Origin: Psychromonas aquimarina ATCC BAA-1526
GTDB lineage: Bacteria; Pseudomonadota; Gammaproteobacteria; Enterobacterales; Psychromonadaceae
Assembly (NCBI RefSeq): GCF_000428725.1
Contig: NZ_AUAM01000007.1
Span: forward strand, 124,001 to 188,000
Length of the DNA stretch: 64,000 nucleotides
Direction of reading: 5' to 3'
In this document: positions 17,038 to 26,087 of the stretch, in pieces
Numbering within the stretch: position 1 is the stretch's first letter
Layout of the letters: every line of letters begins with the position of its first letter
The notes under the pieces: generated by a model
The model's input: the letters and a program-made list of their open reading frames with translations, nothing else
Database searches by the model: none
Told to the model about the DNA's origin: nothing
Translations under genes and position numbers: made by a program

Positions 17038-18762
17038 ATGAAAATTCAGAACAAACTCTTTTTGATACTGTTCAGTTTCAGCCTGCTGCTGGTGGCGGCC
17101 TTAGTGCTGTTAATGCAGTGGAGTATCGGCAAGGGTATGGTCGAATATGTAAATGTCAAAGAGGTTGAAGCATTAAAGCCTCTAGTAGAAGAACTTGCCG
17201 CTGAGTATCAAAAAGAAAACAGCTGGTCGACATTACAGGGAAATAATAAAAAATTTGCAGATCTGGTTTATTTAAAACTTAAAGACAGCGGATTTCTACA
17301 GCCGTTACCAGTCCACCGGCAGGAGCGGCCTGAGTTCAGAAATCCACCACCAAAATTCAGGGATTCACCTCCGGACTTTAGAGAGCCGCCCCCCGATTTC
17401 AGAGAACCGCATCCGGGCTTTAGAGAACCGCACCCAGAATTCAGAGGATCGCCTCCGGACTATAGAGAACCGCCTCCCGGTTTTAGAGAACAGTCAGCAG
17501 AGAGCAGAAGGCCGCACCGAGAATTTCACAGGCCTCGATCAGACTCTGAAATCCCGCAGCCAGGAAACAGAAAACCGCGTCGGGAATTTATGGCCCCGCC
17601 AGACTCTGAAAGCTCATCAGCTGAAAACAGAAAACTGCCGCCGGAATTTAGAGATCCGCCCGCAGACGGCGCAAATTATGCCTTACTTGACAGCAGTGAA
17701 GGCCTGGTTGCCGGGCACTACAGTGAAGACCTTGAATATACTAAAACGGCTGTTACTGTTGATCAGGTAAACGTCGGCTGGTTAGCAGTTCAGAAGCGCA
17801 ATAAAATAAGCGATGGTTATGAATTAGATTTTATCGAGCAGCAGCAGAGTTACTTGTGGATCATCGCTTTGACAGCCATGATTTTAGTTGCCTTAGTCAC
17901 ACTGCCCCTTGCACGCCATTTAGTTGGACCTATTAAACTGATAATAACGGGCATGCACAAATTAACCCAGGGCAAATATCAGCAGAATATTGAACTGCGC
18001 CGGCAGGATGAACTGGGCGAACTAGGCCGTGACTTTAATGAGCTGGCTTTAACATTAGATGAAAATGAAACTGCCCGAAAACGCTGGCTGGCTAATATAT
18101 CTCACGAATTACGGACGCCGGTTGCGATATTACGCGGTGAACTGGAGGCAATGCTCGATGATGTCAGGCCGCTCAGTAAAAAAAATATAGATTCAGCCAA
18201 TGATGAAGTAAAACATCTGCAGTATCTGATCGATGATCTGCATCAGCTGACCAGCGCAGATATCGGCGGTATGCATTACCGCAAAAAAAGCGAAGACCTG
18301 AGCTTGTGGCTTAACTCGGAGGTACATAAATACAGCAGCTACCTGGCTGATGCAGGCATACAGCTTGAAGCTGCAATAGGGGAAATACCGGCAGAAATTT
18401 TTGCGGATAAAACCAGGTTATGCCAGCTGTTTGAGAACCTGATTAATAACTGCATTAAATATGCACAGGCAAGTCTGGTAAAAATATCTCTTGAAGTAGA
18501 TGAGACGTCAGGCAAATCAGCGGCGATAGTAAAAGTGCAGGATAATGGTGTTGGTGTTGCCGAGGAGCATCTGCCGAATTTATTTGAACATTTATATCGA
18601 GTTGAAAACTCTAGAAATCGTAAAACGGGCGGGTCAGGACTCGGGTTATCCATATGCGCACATATTGTCGCTGCGCATCAGGGTGAAATTTCAGCCGAAC
18701 AGTCCAGTTTAGGCGGGTTAGCAATTGTTATCGAGCTGCCGTTAAGTAAAAGCGCTAAATAG
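17038..18762 (+). CDS. Sensor histidine kinase with Pro-rich heptad sensor region
   Basis: A 574-residue membrane sensor kinase from the MKIQNKLFL start. It has a first membrane helix at about 5-27 and an extracytoplasmic region to about 270. A second helix follows (IIALTAMILVALVTLPLA), then a HAMP domain, a HisKA box NISHELRTPVAILRGE with the phospho-acceptor His, and an HATPase domain (LINNCIKYA, DNGVGV, GGSGLGLSI). The layout resembles BaeS/CpxA-type kinases. The extracytoplasmic part contains about 16 heptads of the FREPPPD type. No response regulator gene is adjacent, so its partner is elsewhere. Starts at 16981 or 17023 are possible, but 17038 gives a family-like N-terminus. Confidence 0.88.
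   Translation: MKIQNKLFLILFSFSLLLVAALVLLMQWSIGKGMVEYVNVKEVEALKPLVEELAAEYQKENSWSTLQGNNKKFADLVYLKLKDSGFLQPLPVHRQERPEFRNPPPKFRDSPPDFREPPPDFREPHPGFREPHPEFRGSPPDYREPPPGFREQSAESRRPHREFHRPRSDSEIPQPGNRKPRREFMAPPDSESSSAENRKLPPEFRDPPADGANYALLDSSEGLVAGHYSEDLEYTKTAVTVDQVNVGWLAVQKRNKISDGYELDFIEQQQSYLWIIALTAMILVALVTLPLARHLVGPIKLIITGMHKLTQGKYQQNIELRRQDELGELGRDFNELALTLDENETARKRWLANISHELRTPVAILRGELEAMLDDVRPLSKKNIDSANDEVKHLQYLIDDLHQLTSADIGGMHYRKKSEDLSLWLNSEVHKYSSYLADAGIQLEAAIGEIPAEIFADKTRLCQLFENLINNCIKYAQASLVKISLEVDETSGKSAAIVKVQDNGVGVAEEHLPNLFEHLYRVENSRNRKTGGSGLGLSICAHIVAAHQGEISAEQSSLGGLAIVIELPLSKSAK
17335..17667 (+). repeat. 21-bp coding repeat array (FREPPPD heptads)
   Basis: About 16 in-frame copies of a 21-base unit encode heptads such as FRDSPPD, FREPPPD, FREPHPG, FREPHPE, FRGSPPD and YREPPPG. 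Those after the eighth are strongly decayed. One unit near the end is 6 residues long. The array makes an Arg/Pro-rich, probably extended stalk in the extracytoplasmic part of the histidine kinase. Confidence 0.85.
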
Positions 18763-18879
18763 AAAAGTTCACAACATGCAGAACTTAAACGTTATAGCAA
18801 TGTTTTTCAATCGCCTGGCCGTGCTTCAATTCGATTACCTGCAGCTGACATTAGAGGCGCTAAGTCCCCTGATACATGC

Positions 18880-19779
18880 CTATTGGTTGTGCGCTAAAAT
18901 CCAGTTTAAAAATGCCTGATATTTCGGCCGGTTCTCCTGTCCTTTAGAACAGATAAGATCATAACCAAGGCCGGCATCAACAGGAGCAAAAGGTGCTGTC
19001 AGCTCTCCTGATTCGATATGACTTTGAATCAGTTCAGCGCGCCCCATAGCAATGCCCATTCCCTGTCGGGCTGCCACTGCTGCCATTTCACAATGATTAA
19101 ACTGATATTGTCTCTGCTCGCAGTCTAAATCAAGCGAATTAGCCTTCAGCCAGGTTGACCATTCATGAATCGGTGAGATACTTTCAAGCGACTCAATACA
19201 GTGGATAAATGTAACAGCTTTTAAGTTTTCAATATTATCAGCTAGTGCAAACTGCAGGGCATATGCAGGCGTACAGACAGGTATTAACTTTTCACTAAAC
19301 AAACGCAGACAATGCAGATCCGGATGATCTTCATTACCATAATAAATCGCTAAATCGACGGGTTCATGCTTAAAATCGAGCTTGCTGGCTTTTATCCTGA
19401 TTTTAACATTTAAATTCGGATACAGTTTTTGAAAACTCGGCAGCCTAGGCATCAACCAGGCTAATGCAAAAGTCGGCGAGGCGCCGATATACAATTCTCC
19501 ACGCAGCTCATTAAAACGTATATCTTCCACTTCAGAAAAAATTTCTGCAAAAGAGTGATTTAATGTTGCTAATAAACGTTCTCCTTCCGTGGTTAGTTCT
19601 AAACGGCGGGTAAGACGCACAAATACAGAGAATCCGAGATGTTTCTCAAGATTTTTAATACGGTGACTTACCGCGCCCTGCGTTAAACATAACTCTTCAC
19701 CCGCTTTAGTAAAGCTCAGTAAGCGGGCGGCCACACTGAATGTATGCATATTAGCAAGCAATGCCTGTTTGTTATCCAT
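18880..19779 (-). CDS. LysR-family regulator, DsdC/GcvA-like
   Basis: A 299-residue LysR protein has an N-terminal winged helix (ANMHTFSVAARLLSFTKAGEELCLTQGAVSHRIKNLEKHLG, residues 9-48 or so) and a periplasmic-binding-fold effector domain. The DNA-binding part resembles the DsdC/GcvA group by pattern. It is divergent from the glycosidase gene with 175 bases between starts, the usual arrangement for a LysR activator and its target, so it probably controls that gene. Effector unknown. Confidence 0.88.
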   Translation of the reverse strand: MDNKQALLANMHTFSVAARLLSFTKAGEELCLTQGAVSHRIKNLEKHLGFSVFVRLTRRLELTTEGERLLATLNHSFAEIFSEVEDIRFNELRGELYIGASPTFALAWLMPRLPSFQKLYPNLNVKIRIKASKLDFKHEPVDLAIYYGNEDHPDLHCLRLFSEKLIPVCTPAYALQFALADNIENLKAVTFIHCIESLESISPIHEWSTWLKANSLDLDCEQRQYQFNHCEMAAVAARQGMGIAMGRAELIQSHIESGELTAPFAPVDAGLGYDLICSKGQENRPKYQAFLNWILAHNQ

Positions 19780-19850
19780 CCCCCCTCCGTTATAGCCATA
19801 ATTATTGAAAATGCAGAAATCACTGCCTAATAAGAAGAATAAGCATATAC

Positions 19851-19865
19851 ATTAAAATTTTTAAT
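19851..19865. promoter_or_regulatory. Possible LysR operator (short AT palindrome)
   Basis: ATTAAAA-T-TTTTAAT is a 7-base inverted repeat around one base, within the divergent lysR/glycosidase gap and 90 bases before the glycosidase start. LysR sites are often AT-rich interrupted dyads of about this length. The match is by shape only. Confidence 0.25.
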
Positions 19866-19954
19866 AGATACTGTTTTTTATTTCGTTTGTCTGTCAACTT
19901 AATTGAGCATTTAATGGGCCTAGATATATATAAATTACCAATCAGGAGATGATA

Positions 19955-21277
19955 ATGAAAAACGGCTTAAAAATTGCGGTTATCGGTGCAGGCTCCAGTT
20001 ACACCCCGGAGCTGATTGAAGGACTGTTAAAAAGAAAAGATGAACTGCCTATAAAGCAGTTATGGTTAGTTGATATTGAAGAAGGCAAAGAGAAAGTTAA
20101 TATTATCGCAGCATTAGCCCGACGCATGATTAAAAAAGAAAGCCTGGATATACAGGTAAAGGTAACCCTGGATCGCCGTCCTGCATTAAAAAATGCTGAT
20201 TTTGTCTGCTCGCAGTTCCGTGCCGGCTGCCTTGATGCACGTATCAGTGATGAGCGTATCTCGCTTAAATACGGCATGATCGGACAGGAGACAAACGGCC
20301 TGGGCGGTTTTGCAAATGCCTGCCGCACCATTCCAGTCACCCTTGAAATCTGTAAAGAGATAGAAGAGCTATGTCCGGATGCATGGCTGCTTAACTTTAC
20401 TAATCCATCGGGAATGGTCACCGAAGCCGTGTTAAAGCATACTCAGGTTAAAGCGGTAGGTTTATGTAATGTCCCGGTTATTATGAACAAAGGCATTGCA
20501 GAGATGCTTAACTGCAGGGAAGAAGATATTATTATGCAGGTTGCCGGAATCAATCACTTTATCTGGGCCCGTCAAATTCTGCATAATGGAGAAAATAAGC
20601 TTGAGCATGTTGTTGAACAGATTCTTGCCGGCAATGATACCCTGGTGCCGAAAAATATCCCTGCTTTTGCCTGGCCTGCTGAGTTATTAAAAAATATGGG
20701 GATGATCCCCTGTGCTTATTTACGCTACTACTATATGGGCCAGGATATTATGGAGCAGGAAGTCAGTGAGGCAAACGGTGAAGGCACCCGCGGTGAAGTA
20801 GTTAAAGCAATGGAGAAACGCCTGTTTGATATTTACAGTGATCCGCAGCTGAGCAGCAAACCGAAAGAGTTAGAAAAACGTGGCGGCCAGTATTACTCGG
20901 AAGCGGCCTGTGAATTAATGAGTTCAATTTATAATGACAAACGCACCATTATGCATGTCAATACACGCAATAACGGCACCATTAACGGGCTGCCAGATGA
21001 CTGTGTTGTTGAAGTGAGCTCAATGATCACTAAGAGCGGCCCGCTGCCGCTGAATGTTGCCCCGTTCCCCTCTGATACCCTGCGTCTGCTGCAGCTGATG
21101 AAAGAGTTTGAAACACTGACCGTAGAAGCTGCTGTCAGCGGCGATCTTAATAAAGCACAGCGTGCCCTTATTTTAAATCCGCTGGTTAATACCGGCTCGG
21201 TTATTGATCAGGCCCTGCAGGAAACTGTACGTGAGAATATCGATTTAATGCCGCAGTTTGCTCACCTGCTGCAGTAA
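19955..21277 (+). CDS. Family 4 glycosidase (6-phospho-beta-glucosidase type)
   Basis: A 440-residue NAD- and divalent-metal-dependent GH4 enzyme. It has the dinucleotide motif IAVIGAGSSYTPEL at the N-terminus, NFTNPSG, the metal/substrate motif GLCNVPVIM (Cys-Asn-x-Pro) and GINHFIW with the second metal-ligand His. The family cleaves 6-phospho-glucosides by an oxidation-elimination route. The ATG at 19955 has AGGAG 6 bases upstream and is preferred over the ATG at 19949. No PTS genes are near, so the imported substrate is not indicated. The stop codon lies at the start of a tandem repeat array. Confidence 0.9.
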   Translation: MKNGLKIAVIGAGSSYTPELIEGLLKRKDELPIKQLWLVDIEEGKEKVNIIAALARRMIKKESLDIQVKVTLDRRPALKNADFVCSQFRAGCLDARISDERISLKYGMIGQETNGLGGFANACRTIPVTLEICKEIEELCPDAWLLNFTNPSGMVTEAVLKHTQVKAVGLCNVPVIMNKGIAEMLNCREEDIIMQVAGINHFIWARQILHNGENKLEHVVEQILAGNDTLVPKNIPAFAWPAELLKNMGMIPCAYLRYYYMGQDIMEQEVSEANGEGTRGEVVKAMEKRLFDIYSDPQLSSKPKELEKRGGQYYSEAACELMSSIYNDKRTIMHVNTRNNGTINGLPDDCVVEVSSMITKSGPLPLNVAPFPSDTLRLLQLMKEFETLTVEAAVSGDLNKAQRALILNPLVNTGSVIDQALQETVRENIDLMPQFAHLLQ

Positions 21278-21539
21278 ATAATTGTATTAAAGCCATATAG
21301 CCAGCTCACCTGCAGCAGGAAATAATTGTATTAAAGCCATATAGCCAGCCCACCTGCAGCAGGAAATAATTGTATTAAAGCCATATAACCAGCCCACCTG
21401 CAGCAGGAAATAATTGTATTAAAGCCATATAGCCAGCCCACCTGCAGCAGGAAATAATTGTATTAAAGCCATATAGCCAGCCCACCTGCGGCAGGAAATA
21501 ATTGTATTAAAGCCATATAGCCAGCCCACCTGCTGAAGT
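21276..21539. repeat. Six-copy 44-bp tandem repeat
   Basis: Units beginning AAATAATTGTATTAAAGCCA recur at 21276, 21320, 21364, 21408, 21452 and 21496, an exact 44-base period for 264 bases with only a few substitutions (for example ATAACC for ATAGCC, CTGCGG for CTGCAG). The array starts in the glycosidase stop codon. The last codons CACCTGCTGCAG-TAA resemble the CACCTGCAGCAGGAA at each junction, so the repeat seems to have grown from the gene's own 3' end. The rest of the 21278-21603 gap holds only a terminator. Confidence 0.97.
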
Positions 21540-21555
21540 AAAATAAGGCTGAAAC

Positions 21556-21582
21556 AAAAGCCGCTGAAAAGCGGCTTTTTTG
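21556..21582. terminator. Bidirectional terminator, glycosidase / mltG
   Basis: AAAAGCCGC and GCGGCTTTT arms surround a TGAAAA loop with T-tracts on both strands. It can end both the rightward glycosidase transcript and the leftward mltG transcript, whose stop is at 21604. Confidence 0.9.
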
Positions 21583-21603
21583 TACGTAATCATAGTAAAG
21601 CAG

Positions 21604-22602
21604 CTATCTGCCTAAAATATATTTCTGCACTGCACGGTTATGCTCTTTTAAATTCTTTGAAAAATAGGAAGTGCCGTCACCTTTACTGACAAAATACAAA
21701 TAGTTACTTTTAGCCGGGTGCAGAGCCGCATATAAAGCAGCTTCACTGGGCATGGCAATCGGTGTCGGCGGCAGGCCGTTTATACGGTAAGTATTATAAG
21801 CCGTTTTTTCGCGCAGATCTTTACTGCGGATACGCCCGTTGTAACGCTCTCCCATTCCATAAATAACCGTAGGATCAGTCTGCAGACGCATACCGCGGCG
21901 TAAACGGTTTACAAATACAGAAGCAATTTTGTCACGATCTGCCGATAGACTGCTCTCTTTTTCTATAATTGAAGCAAGAATAAGTGCTTCATAAGGCGTT
22001 TTTAAAGGCAGGTTTGTATCCCGTTCCGCCCATAATTTATCTAATACCTGCTGCTGGTGCTCATAAGCTTTCTTAATTATTTTCAGTACACTCATATCAG
22101 CACGGTAATGATAAGTTTCTGGAAATAATAAACCCTCTAATTTTTTATGGGGGCTGGCCAGGTGCTGCAGAATTTCCTGTTCCGTTTTATCCGTAGGCTT
22201 AAGCGCCTGCGAGTCATTTAATATGCTTAACCACTCTTTAAAGGTACTGCCTTCAACAAAGGTTACTTTAAACTGATGTTCACGGCCGTCGTTAATCGTT
22301 GTTAAAATATCCTGCAGATTAAAACCTTCCTGAAGCTGATAAGTTCCGGATTTAATATTAGTTAATTCAGGATGTAATTTTCCGACAGCTTTCCACCAGG
22401 TGAGATCATTGACTATTGACTGCTCAGCAAGTCGATTACCTAAGCGGGAGAAGTTACTGCCGCCGTTAACCGTAAACAAAATCGTTTTATCAATTCTCGG
22501 CACAGTTAAATAATCTGTTAATTTATTGTATCCCCAGAAAATACCAGCAGACACCAGCGTAGATAAAACAACAAACGAAATCAGGATTTTTCTAATCGGC
22601 AT
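21604..22602 (-). CDS. mltG: Endolytic murein transglycosylase MltG
   Basis: A 332-residue inner-membrane protein with one N-terminal helix (ILISFVVLSTLVSAGIFWGY) and a periplasmic YceG domain. The catalytic segment ILASIIEKES and the VFVNRLRRGMRLQTDPTVIYG and NTYRINGLPPTPIAMPS motifs are intact. MltG cleaves nascent glycan strands and helps set their length. It overlaps pabC by 11 bases, as in related bacteria. Downstream tmk is displaced by a 13 kb block, and a terminator now follows mltG. Confidence 0.95.
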   Translation of the reverse strand: MPIRKILISFVVLSTLVSAGIFWGYNKLTDYLTVPRIDKTILFTVNGGSNFSRLGNRLAEQSIVNDLTWWKAVGKLHPELTNIKSGTYQLQEGFNLQDILTTINDGREHQFKVTFVEGSTFKEWLSILNDSQALKPTDKTEQEILQHLASPHKKLEGLLFPETYHYRADMSVLKIIKKAYEHQQQVLDKLWAERDTNLPLKTPYEALILASIIEKESSLSADRDKIASVFVNRLRRGMRLQTDPTVIYGMGERYNGRIRSKDLREKTAYNTYRINGLPPTPIAMPSEAALYAALHPAKSNYLYFVSKGDGTSYFSKNLKEHNRAVQKYILGR

Positions 22603-23437
22603 TCAGCAGATCTCCGTCTTCTAATAATAATTGTAATTGTTTAATTAAAGAAAAACCGCCCTGATTATAAACATGGGACTGGTACTGTTTTACGGGAACA
22701 ATTCCCATCAAAGCATTGGTCAAACACACAGCCTGAGCGTTAAACAGCGCATCCGCTTTAATTCTAACTTCCCTGACAGATACACCGGCTTTTTCTGCCG
22801 CCTCCATAATCTGGCGGCGCTTGACTCCAGCTACTCCGGAGCCGTCGAGCTTTGGAGTCTGCCATTGATCATCTAGATAGAAAAAAATATTAGCGCTGCA
22901 CGCTTCAATCACATAACCGTCATTATCGCAGACAATGCCTTCAAGTGCGCCTCTGCTTTCTAATTCGTGTTTGATAAATACCTGCTCTAAACGATTTAAG
23001 GTTTTTAGTCCGGCTAAATGGTGATTAACCGCCAGCTTGTGCTCACACTGGATAACTTTAATTCCCTCTACCTGCCACTGCTGGTAAAAAGCCGGATAAG
23101 CGCCGGCAGATAAAATGCGCAAAGCACTGTCACAGCCTTGACTGCTGTATCCGCGTCCGCCGCAGCCGCGGGTCAAAATAACTTTAATAACCGCCTGCGG
23201 TTTATCGCTAATAGTCACTGCCAGCTGCTTAACTTCTGCAGATAACAGCGCCCAGTCAACCTTAGGGAAAAACAATTTTTGTGCACCAAGCTGCAGTCTG
23301 TGCAGATGATAATCCCACAGCTGTACCCTGCCGTATTCAACTTTAATGGTTGAAAACAAGCCGTCCCCGTAGGCTAAACCTCGGTCAGCAGCATCAATAG
23401 TTGTTGAATTTATTCCGTTAATCAGCATCTTATTCAT
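22592..23437 (-). CDS. pabC: Aminodeoxychorismate lyase
   Basis: Converts 4-amino-4-deoxychorismate to 4-aminobenzoate and pyruvate for folate synthesis. The 281-residue fold-type IV PLP protein shows the RGLAYGDGLFSTIKV N-terminal pattern, the PLP lysine in HHLAGLKTLNRLEQV, and SANIFFY near the C-terminal third. It starts just beyond the fabF terminator and overlaps mltG. Confidence 0.93.
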   Translation of the reverse strand: MNKMLINGINSTTIDAADRGLAYGDGLFSTIKVEYGRVQLWDYHLHRLQLGAQKLFFPKVDWALLSAEVKQLAVTISDKPQAVIKVILTRGCGGRGYSSQGCDSALRILSAGAYPAFYQQWQVEGIKVIQCEHKLAVNHHLAGLKTLNRLEQVFIKHELESRGALEGIVCDNDGYVIEACSANIFFYLDDQWQTPKLDGSGVAGVKRRQIMEAAEKAGVSVREVRIKADALFNAQAVCLTNALMGIVPVKQYQSHVYNQGGFSLIKQLQLLLEDGDLLNAD

Positions 23438-23458
23438 CTTTTAATAAATGACAGGCAT

Positions 23459-23490
23459 AAAAAAACCCGATCATCAGACCGGGTTTTTAT
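23459..23490 (-). terminator. Terminator after fabF
   Basis: AAAAACCCG and CGGGTTTTT form a 9-bp stem with a T-tract on the minus strand. It lies between fabF and pabC and probably reduces read-through into pabC-mltG. Confidence 0.85.
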
Positions 23491-23554
23491 TTTAACGTAA
23501 TTCTTCTAAGAAATGCATCTAATAACTACCAGTCACTAAACACTTAACTTATCG

Positions 23555-24796
23555 TTAGATACGTTTAAAGATTAATGTACCGTTTGTACCGCCGAAACCA
23601 AATGAGTTAGACAGTGCATATTCGATATCAGCAGGACGTGCTTTGCCGTCTGTTACGTAATCTAAATCACAGCCTTCACTTGGGTTTACTAAGTTAATCG
23701 TAGGCGGAGCAACCTGATCACGCAGTGCTAATACACTAAATACAGCTTCAATTGCACCGGCGGCACCTAACAGGTGACCAGTCATCGATTTAGTAGAGCT
23801 CATCATCACATCTTTGGCTGCATCGCCCCAGATACCTTTTACTGCCTGTGTTTCTGCAATATCACCAGCTGGTGTTGAAGTACCGTGAGCATTAATATAT
23901 TGAATCTGTGCAGCTTCAATTTGTGCATCTTTAATTGCATTTTTCATTGATAATGCCGCACCTGCACCGCTTTCTGGTGGTGACGTCATATGGAAAGCAT
24001 CACCGCTCATACCAAAACCAACAAATTCAGCATAAATTTTTGCACCGCGGGCTTTTGCATGTTCATATTCTTCAAGCACTAATACACCAGAGCCGTCACC
24101 TAATACGAAACCGTCACGAGACTCATCCCATGGACGGCTTGCTGTTTCCGGAGAATCATTACGTGTAGACAGTGCACGAGCAGAAGCGAATCCGCCCATA
24201 CTTAGTTCACTTGATGCTTTTTCTGCACCGCCGGCAAACATAACATCTGCATCACCGTACTGAATCATGCGGGCAGCCATACCGATACTGTGTGTACCTG
24301 TTGTACATGCAGTAGTAATAGCAATATTCGGACCTTTCAGGCCTTTATTAATTGAAACATGACCCGAGATCATATTGATAATTGTTGCCGGAACAAAGAA
24401 AGGACTGATTTTACGCGGACCGCTTTTTTCAAAGTTACGCACATTAGTTTCAATAGTTGTAATACCGCCGATACCTGAACCGATTGCAACACCGATGCGC
24501 TCAGCATTTTCATCTGTTACTACTAAACCTGAATCCTGAAATGCCTGCTCGGCAGCCGCAACACCGTACTGGATAAAGGTGTCCATTTTACGCGCCTCTT
24601 TTTTAGGCATGTAGTCTTCAACATTAAAATCTTTAACTAAACCGGCAAATTTACAGGCAAATTTTTCAGTATCAAAATGTTCGATATTTGAGATACCGCT
24701 TTGACCAGCCTGTACAGCTTCCCATGACTGTTCAACTGAATTACCTACCGGGGATAACATACCTAAACCAGTAATTACCACTCTACGCTTTGACAC
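23555..24796 (-). CDS. fabF: 3-oxoacyl-[ACP] synthase II (KASII)
   Basis: Elongates acyl-ACP by condensation with malonyl-ACP, with a special role in making cis-vaccenate. The 413-residue thiolase-fold enzyme has the active-site Cys164 in [11 protein letters not shown] and the two histidines in [11 protein letters not shown] and GHLLGAAGA. The start is GTG at 24796 with AGGAG 8 bases upstream, and it gives the conserved [13 protein letters not shown]-terminus. Confidence 0.97.
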   Translation of the reverse strand: MSKRRVVITGLGMLSPVGNSVEQSWEAVQAGQSGISNIEHFDTEKFACKFAGLVKDFNVEDYMPKKEARKMDTFIQYGVAAAEQAFQDSGLVVTDENAERIGVAIGSGIGGITTIETNVRNFEKSGPRKISPFFVPATIINMISGHVSINKGLKGPNIAITTACTTGTHSIGMAARMIQYGDADVMFAGGAEKASSELSMGGFASARALSTRNDSPETASRPWDESRDGFVLGDGSGVLVLEEYEHAKARGAKIYAEFVGFGMSGDAFHMTSPPESGAGAALSMKNAIKDAQIEAAQIQYINAHGTSTPAGDIAETQAVKGIWGDAAKDVMMSSTKSMTGHLLGAAGAIEAVFSVLALRDQVAPPTINLVNPSEGCDLDYVTDGKARPADIEYALSNSFGFGGTNGTLIFKRI

Positions 24797-24896
24797 TATA
24801 ACTTCTCCTACTACAGACGAATTAGATTAAATAAATACTCACCAGAAACAGTCAGTGCTAATTTAGTTAATAAACTCATCCTATTTATAAAACACA

Positions 24897-24920
24897 AAAG
24901 GCGGTCAGAAGACCGCCTTT
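24897..24920 (-). terminator. Terminator between acpP and fabF
   Basis: AAAGGCGGTC-AGAA-GACCGCCTTT is a 10-bp perfect stem followed on the minus strand by TGTGTTTTAT. It separates the abundant acpP message from fabF. The remainder of the gap holds nothing else I can identify apart from the fabF ribosome binding site. Confidence 0.8.
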
Positions 24921-24949
24921 AGAAATTCTTATCATTCAAGAGTGAATGA

Positions 24950-25183
24950 TTAACCGTTGTTTACAACGTAATCGATAGCTGATTGAACAGTAGTGATTTT
25001 CTCTGCTTCTTCATCAGGGATTTCAGTATCGAACTCTTCTTCAAGAGCCATTACAAGTTCAACTGTATCTAAAGAATCAGCACCTAGATCGTCAACGAAA
25101 GAAGCTTTGTTTACAACTTCGTCTAGTTGAACACCAAGTTGCTCAACGATGATGTTTTTTACGCGTTCTTCGATATTGCTCAT
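24950..25183 (-). CDS. acpP: Acyl carrier protein
   Basis: A 77-residue, highly acidic carrier of growing fatty acyl chains. Ser37 in the [19 protein letters not shown] motif is the phosphopantetheine attachment site. A strong AAGGA site precedes the ATG. The 170-base gap before it from fabG and the terminator after it suggest a separate strong promoter, as usual for acpP. Confidence 0.98.
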   Translation of the reverse strand: MSNIEERVKNIIVEQLGVQLDEVVNKASFVDDLGADSLDTVELVMALEEEFDTEIPDEEAEKITTVQSAIDYVVNNG

Positions 25184-25353
25184 TTTTATTTCCTTTGTGA
25201 ATACGCTATTGCGTTAGTTGCGGTAGTTTATTCTATCGCGTTTAATATTCAAGTACTGTATCACTGATTCGACCAGTTATTTTTGGATATTAATCAAAAA
25301 ATCGTTAAATTCCAAATGTTTTTTTATTTTTTTAAATTTGTACAGGGCCTGTT

Positions 25354-26082
25354 TTAGACCATGTACATGCCGCCGTTAACGTGAATAGTTTCACCGTTAA
25401 TGTAGGCTGCGCCCTCAGAGGCTAAGAATGCAACAGTCGCTGCAATTTCTTTAGGATCCCCTAAACGACCGGCTGGTACAGCAGATAATGTAGATGCACG
25501 CTGCTCATCCGTCAATGCTTTAGTCATATCAGTTTCAATAAAACCAGGTGCAACAGTATTCACTGTAATACCGCGGCTGGCAACTTCACGAGCCATTGAT
25601 TTAGTAAAACCAATTACACCGGCTTTTGCCGCTGCATAGTTAGTTTGGCCTGCATTACCCATAGTACCAACAACTGAACCAACGTTGATAATACGGCCGG
25701 CACGTTTTTTCATCATAGGACGAAGTGCCGCTTTGCTCATTTTGAAGATAGGCGTTAAGTTAGTATCAATGATGTCATTCCACTCATCATCTTTCATACG
25801 CATTAATAAGTTGTCACGTGTAATACCCGCGTTATTTACTAATACATCTACCACGCCGTACTGAGCTTTAATATCAGCAAAAAGTGCTGTGATTGAATCA
25901 CTATCTGTCACGTTTAATACAAAACCTTTACCTGCATCACCCAGGTACTCAGAGATAGCATTTGCACCGTTTTCACTGGTTGCTGTACCTAATACAGTTG
26001 CGCCTAATGCAACAAATTTTTCCGCAATTGCACGGCCGATACCGCGGCTTGCGCCTGTTATTAATACTACTTGATTCTGCAT
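25354..26082 (-). CDS. fabG: 3-oxoacyl-[ACP] reductase
   Basis: A 242-residue short-chain dehydrogenase performs the NADPH-dependent first reduction in each fatty acid elongation round. It has the cofactor motif TGASRGIGRAIA, NNAG, and the catalytic triad Ser136, Tyr149 and Lys153 (NYAAAKAG). It lies 5 bases after fabD in the fab operon. Confidence 0.97.
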   Translation of the reverse strand: MQNQVVLITGASRGIGRAIAEKFVALGATVLGTATSENGANAISEYLGDAGKGFVLNVTDSDSITALFADIKAQYGVVDVLVNNAGITRDNLLMRMKDDEWNDIIDTNLTPIFKMSKAALRPMMKKRAGRIINVGSVVGTMGNAGQTNYAAAKAGVIGFTKSMAREVASRGITVNTVAPGFIETDMTKALTDEQRASTLSAVPAGRLGDPKEIAATVAFLASEGAAYINGETIHVNGGMYMV

Positions 26083-26087
26083 GGTGA

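Noticed and set aside
18339-18653. 104-codon minus-strand open frame inside the histidine kinase
   Set aside because: It is an antisense shadow of the conserved HATPase domain.
21276-21539. CRISPR array
   Set aside because: The 44-base units are directly adjacent with no unique spacers, and there are no cas genes.
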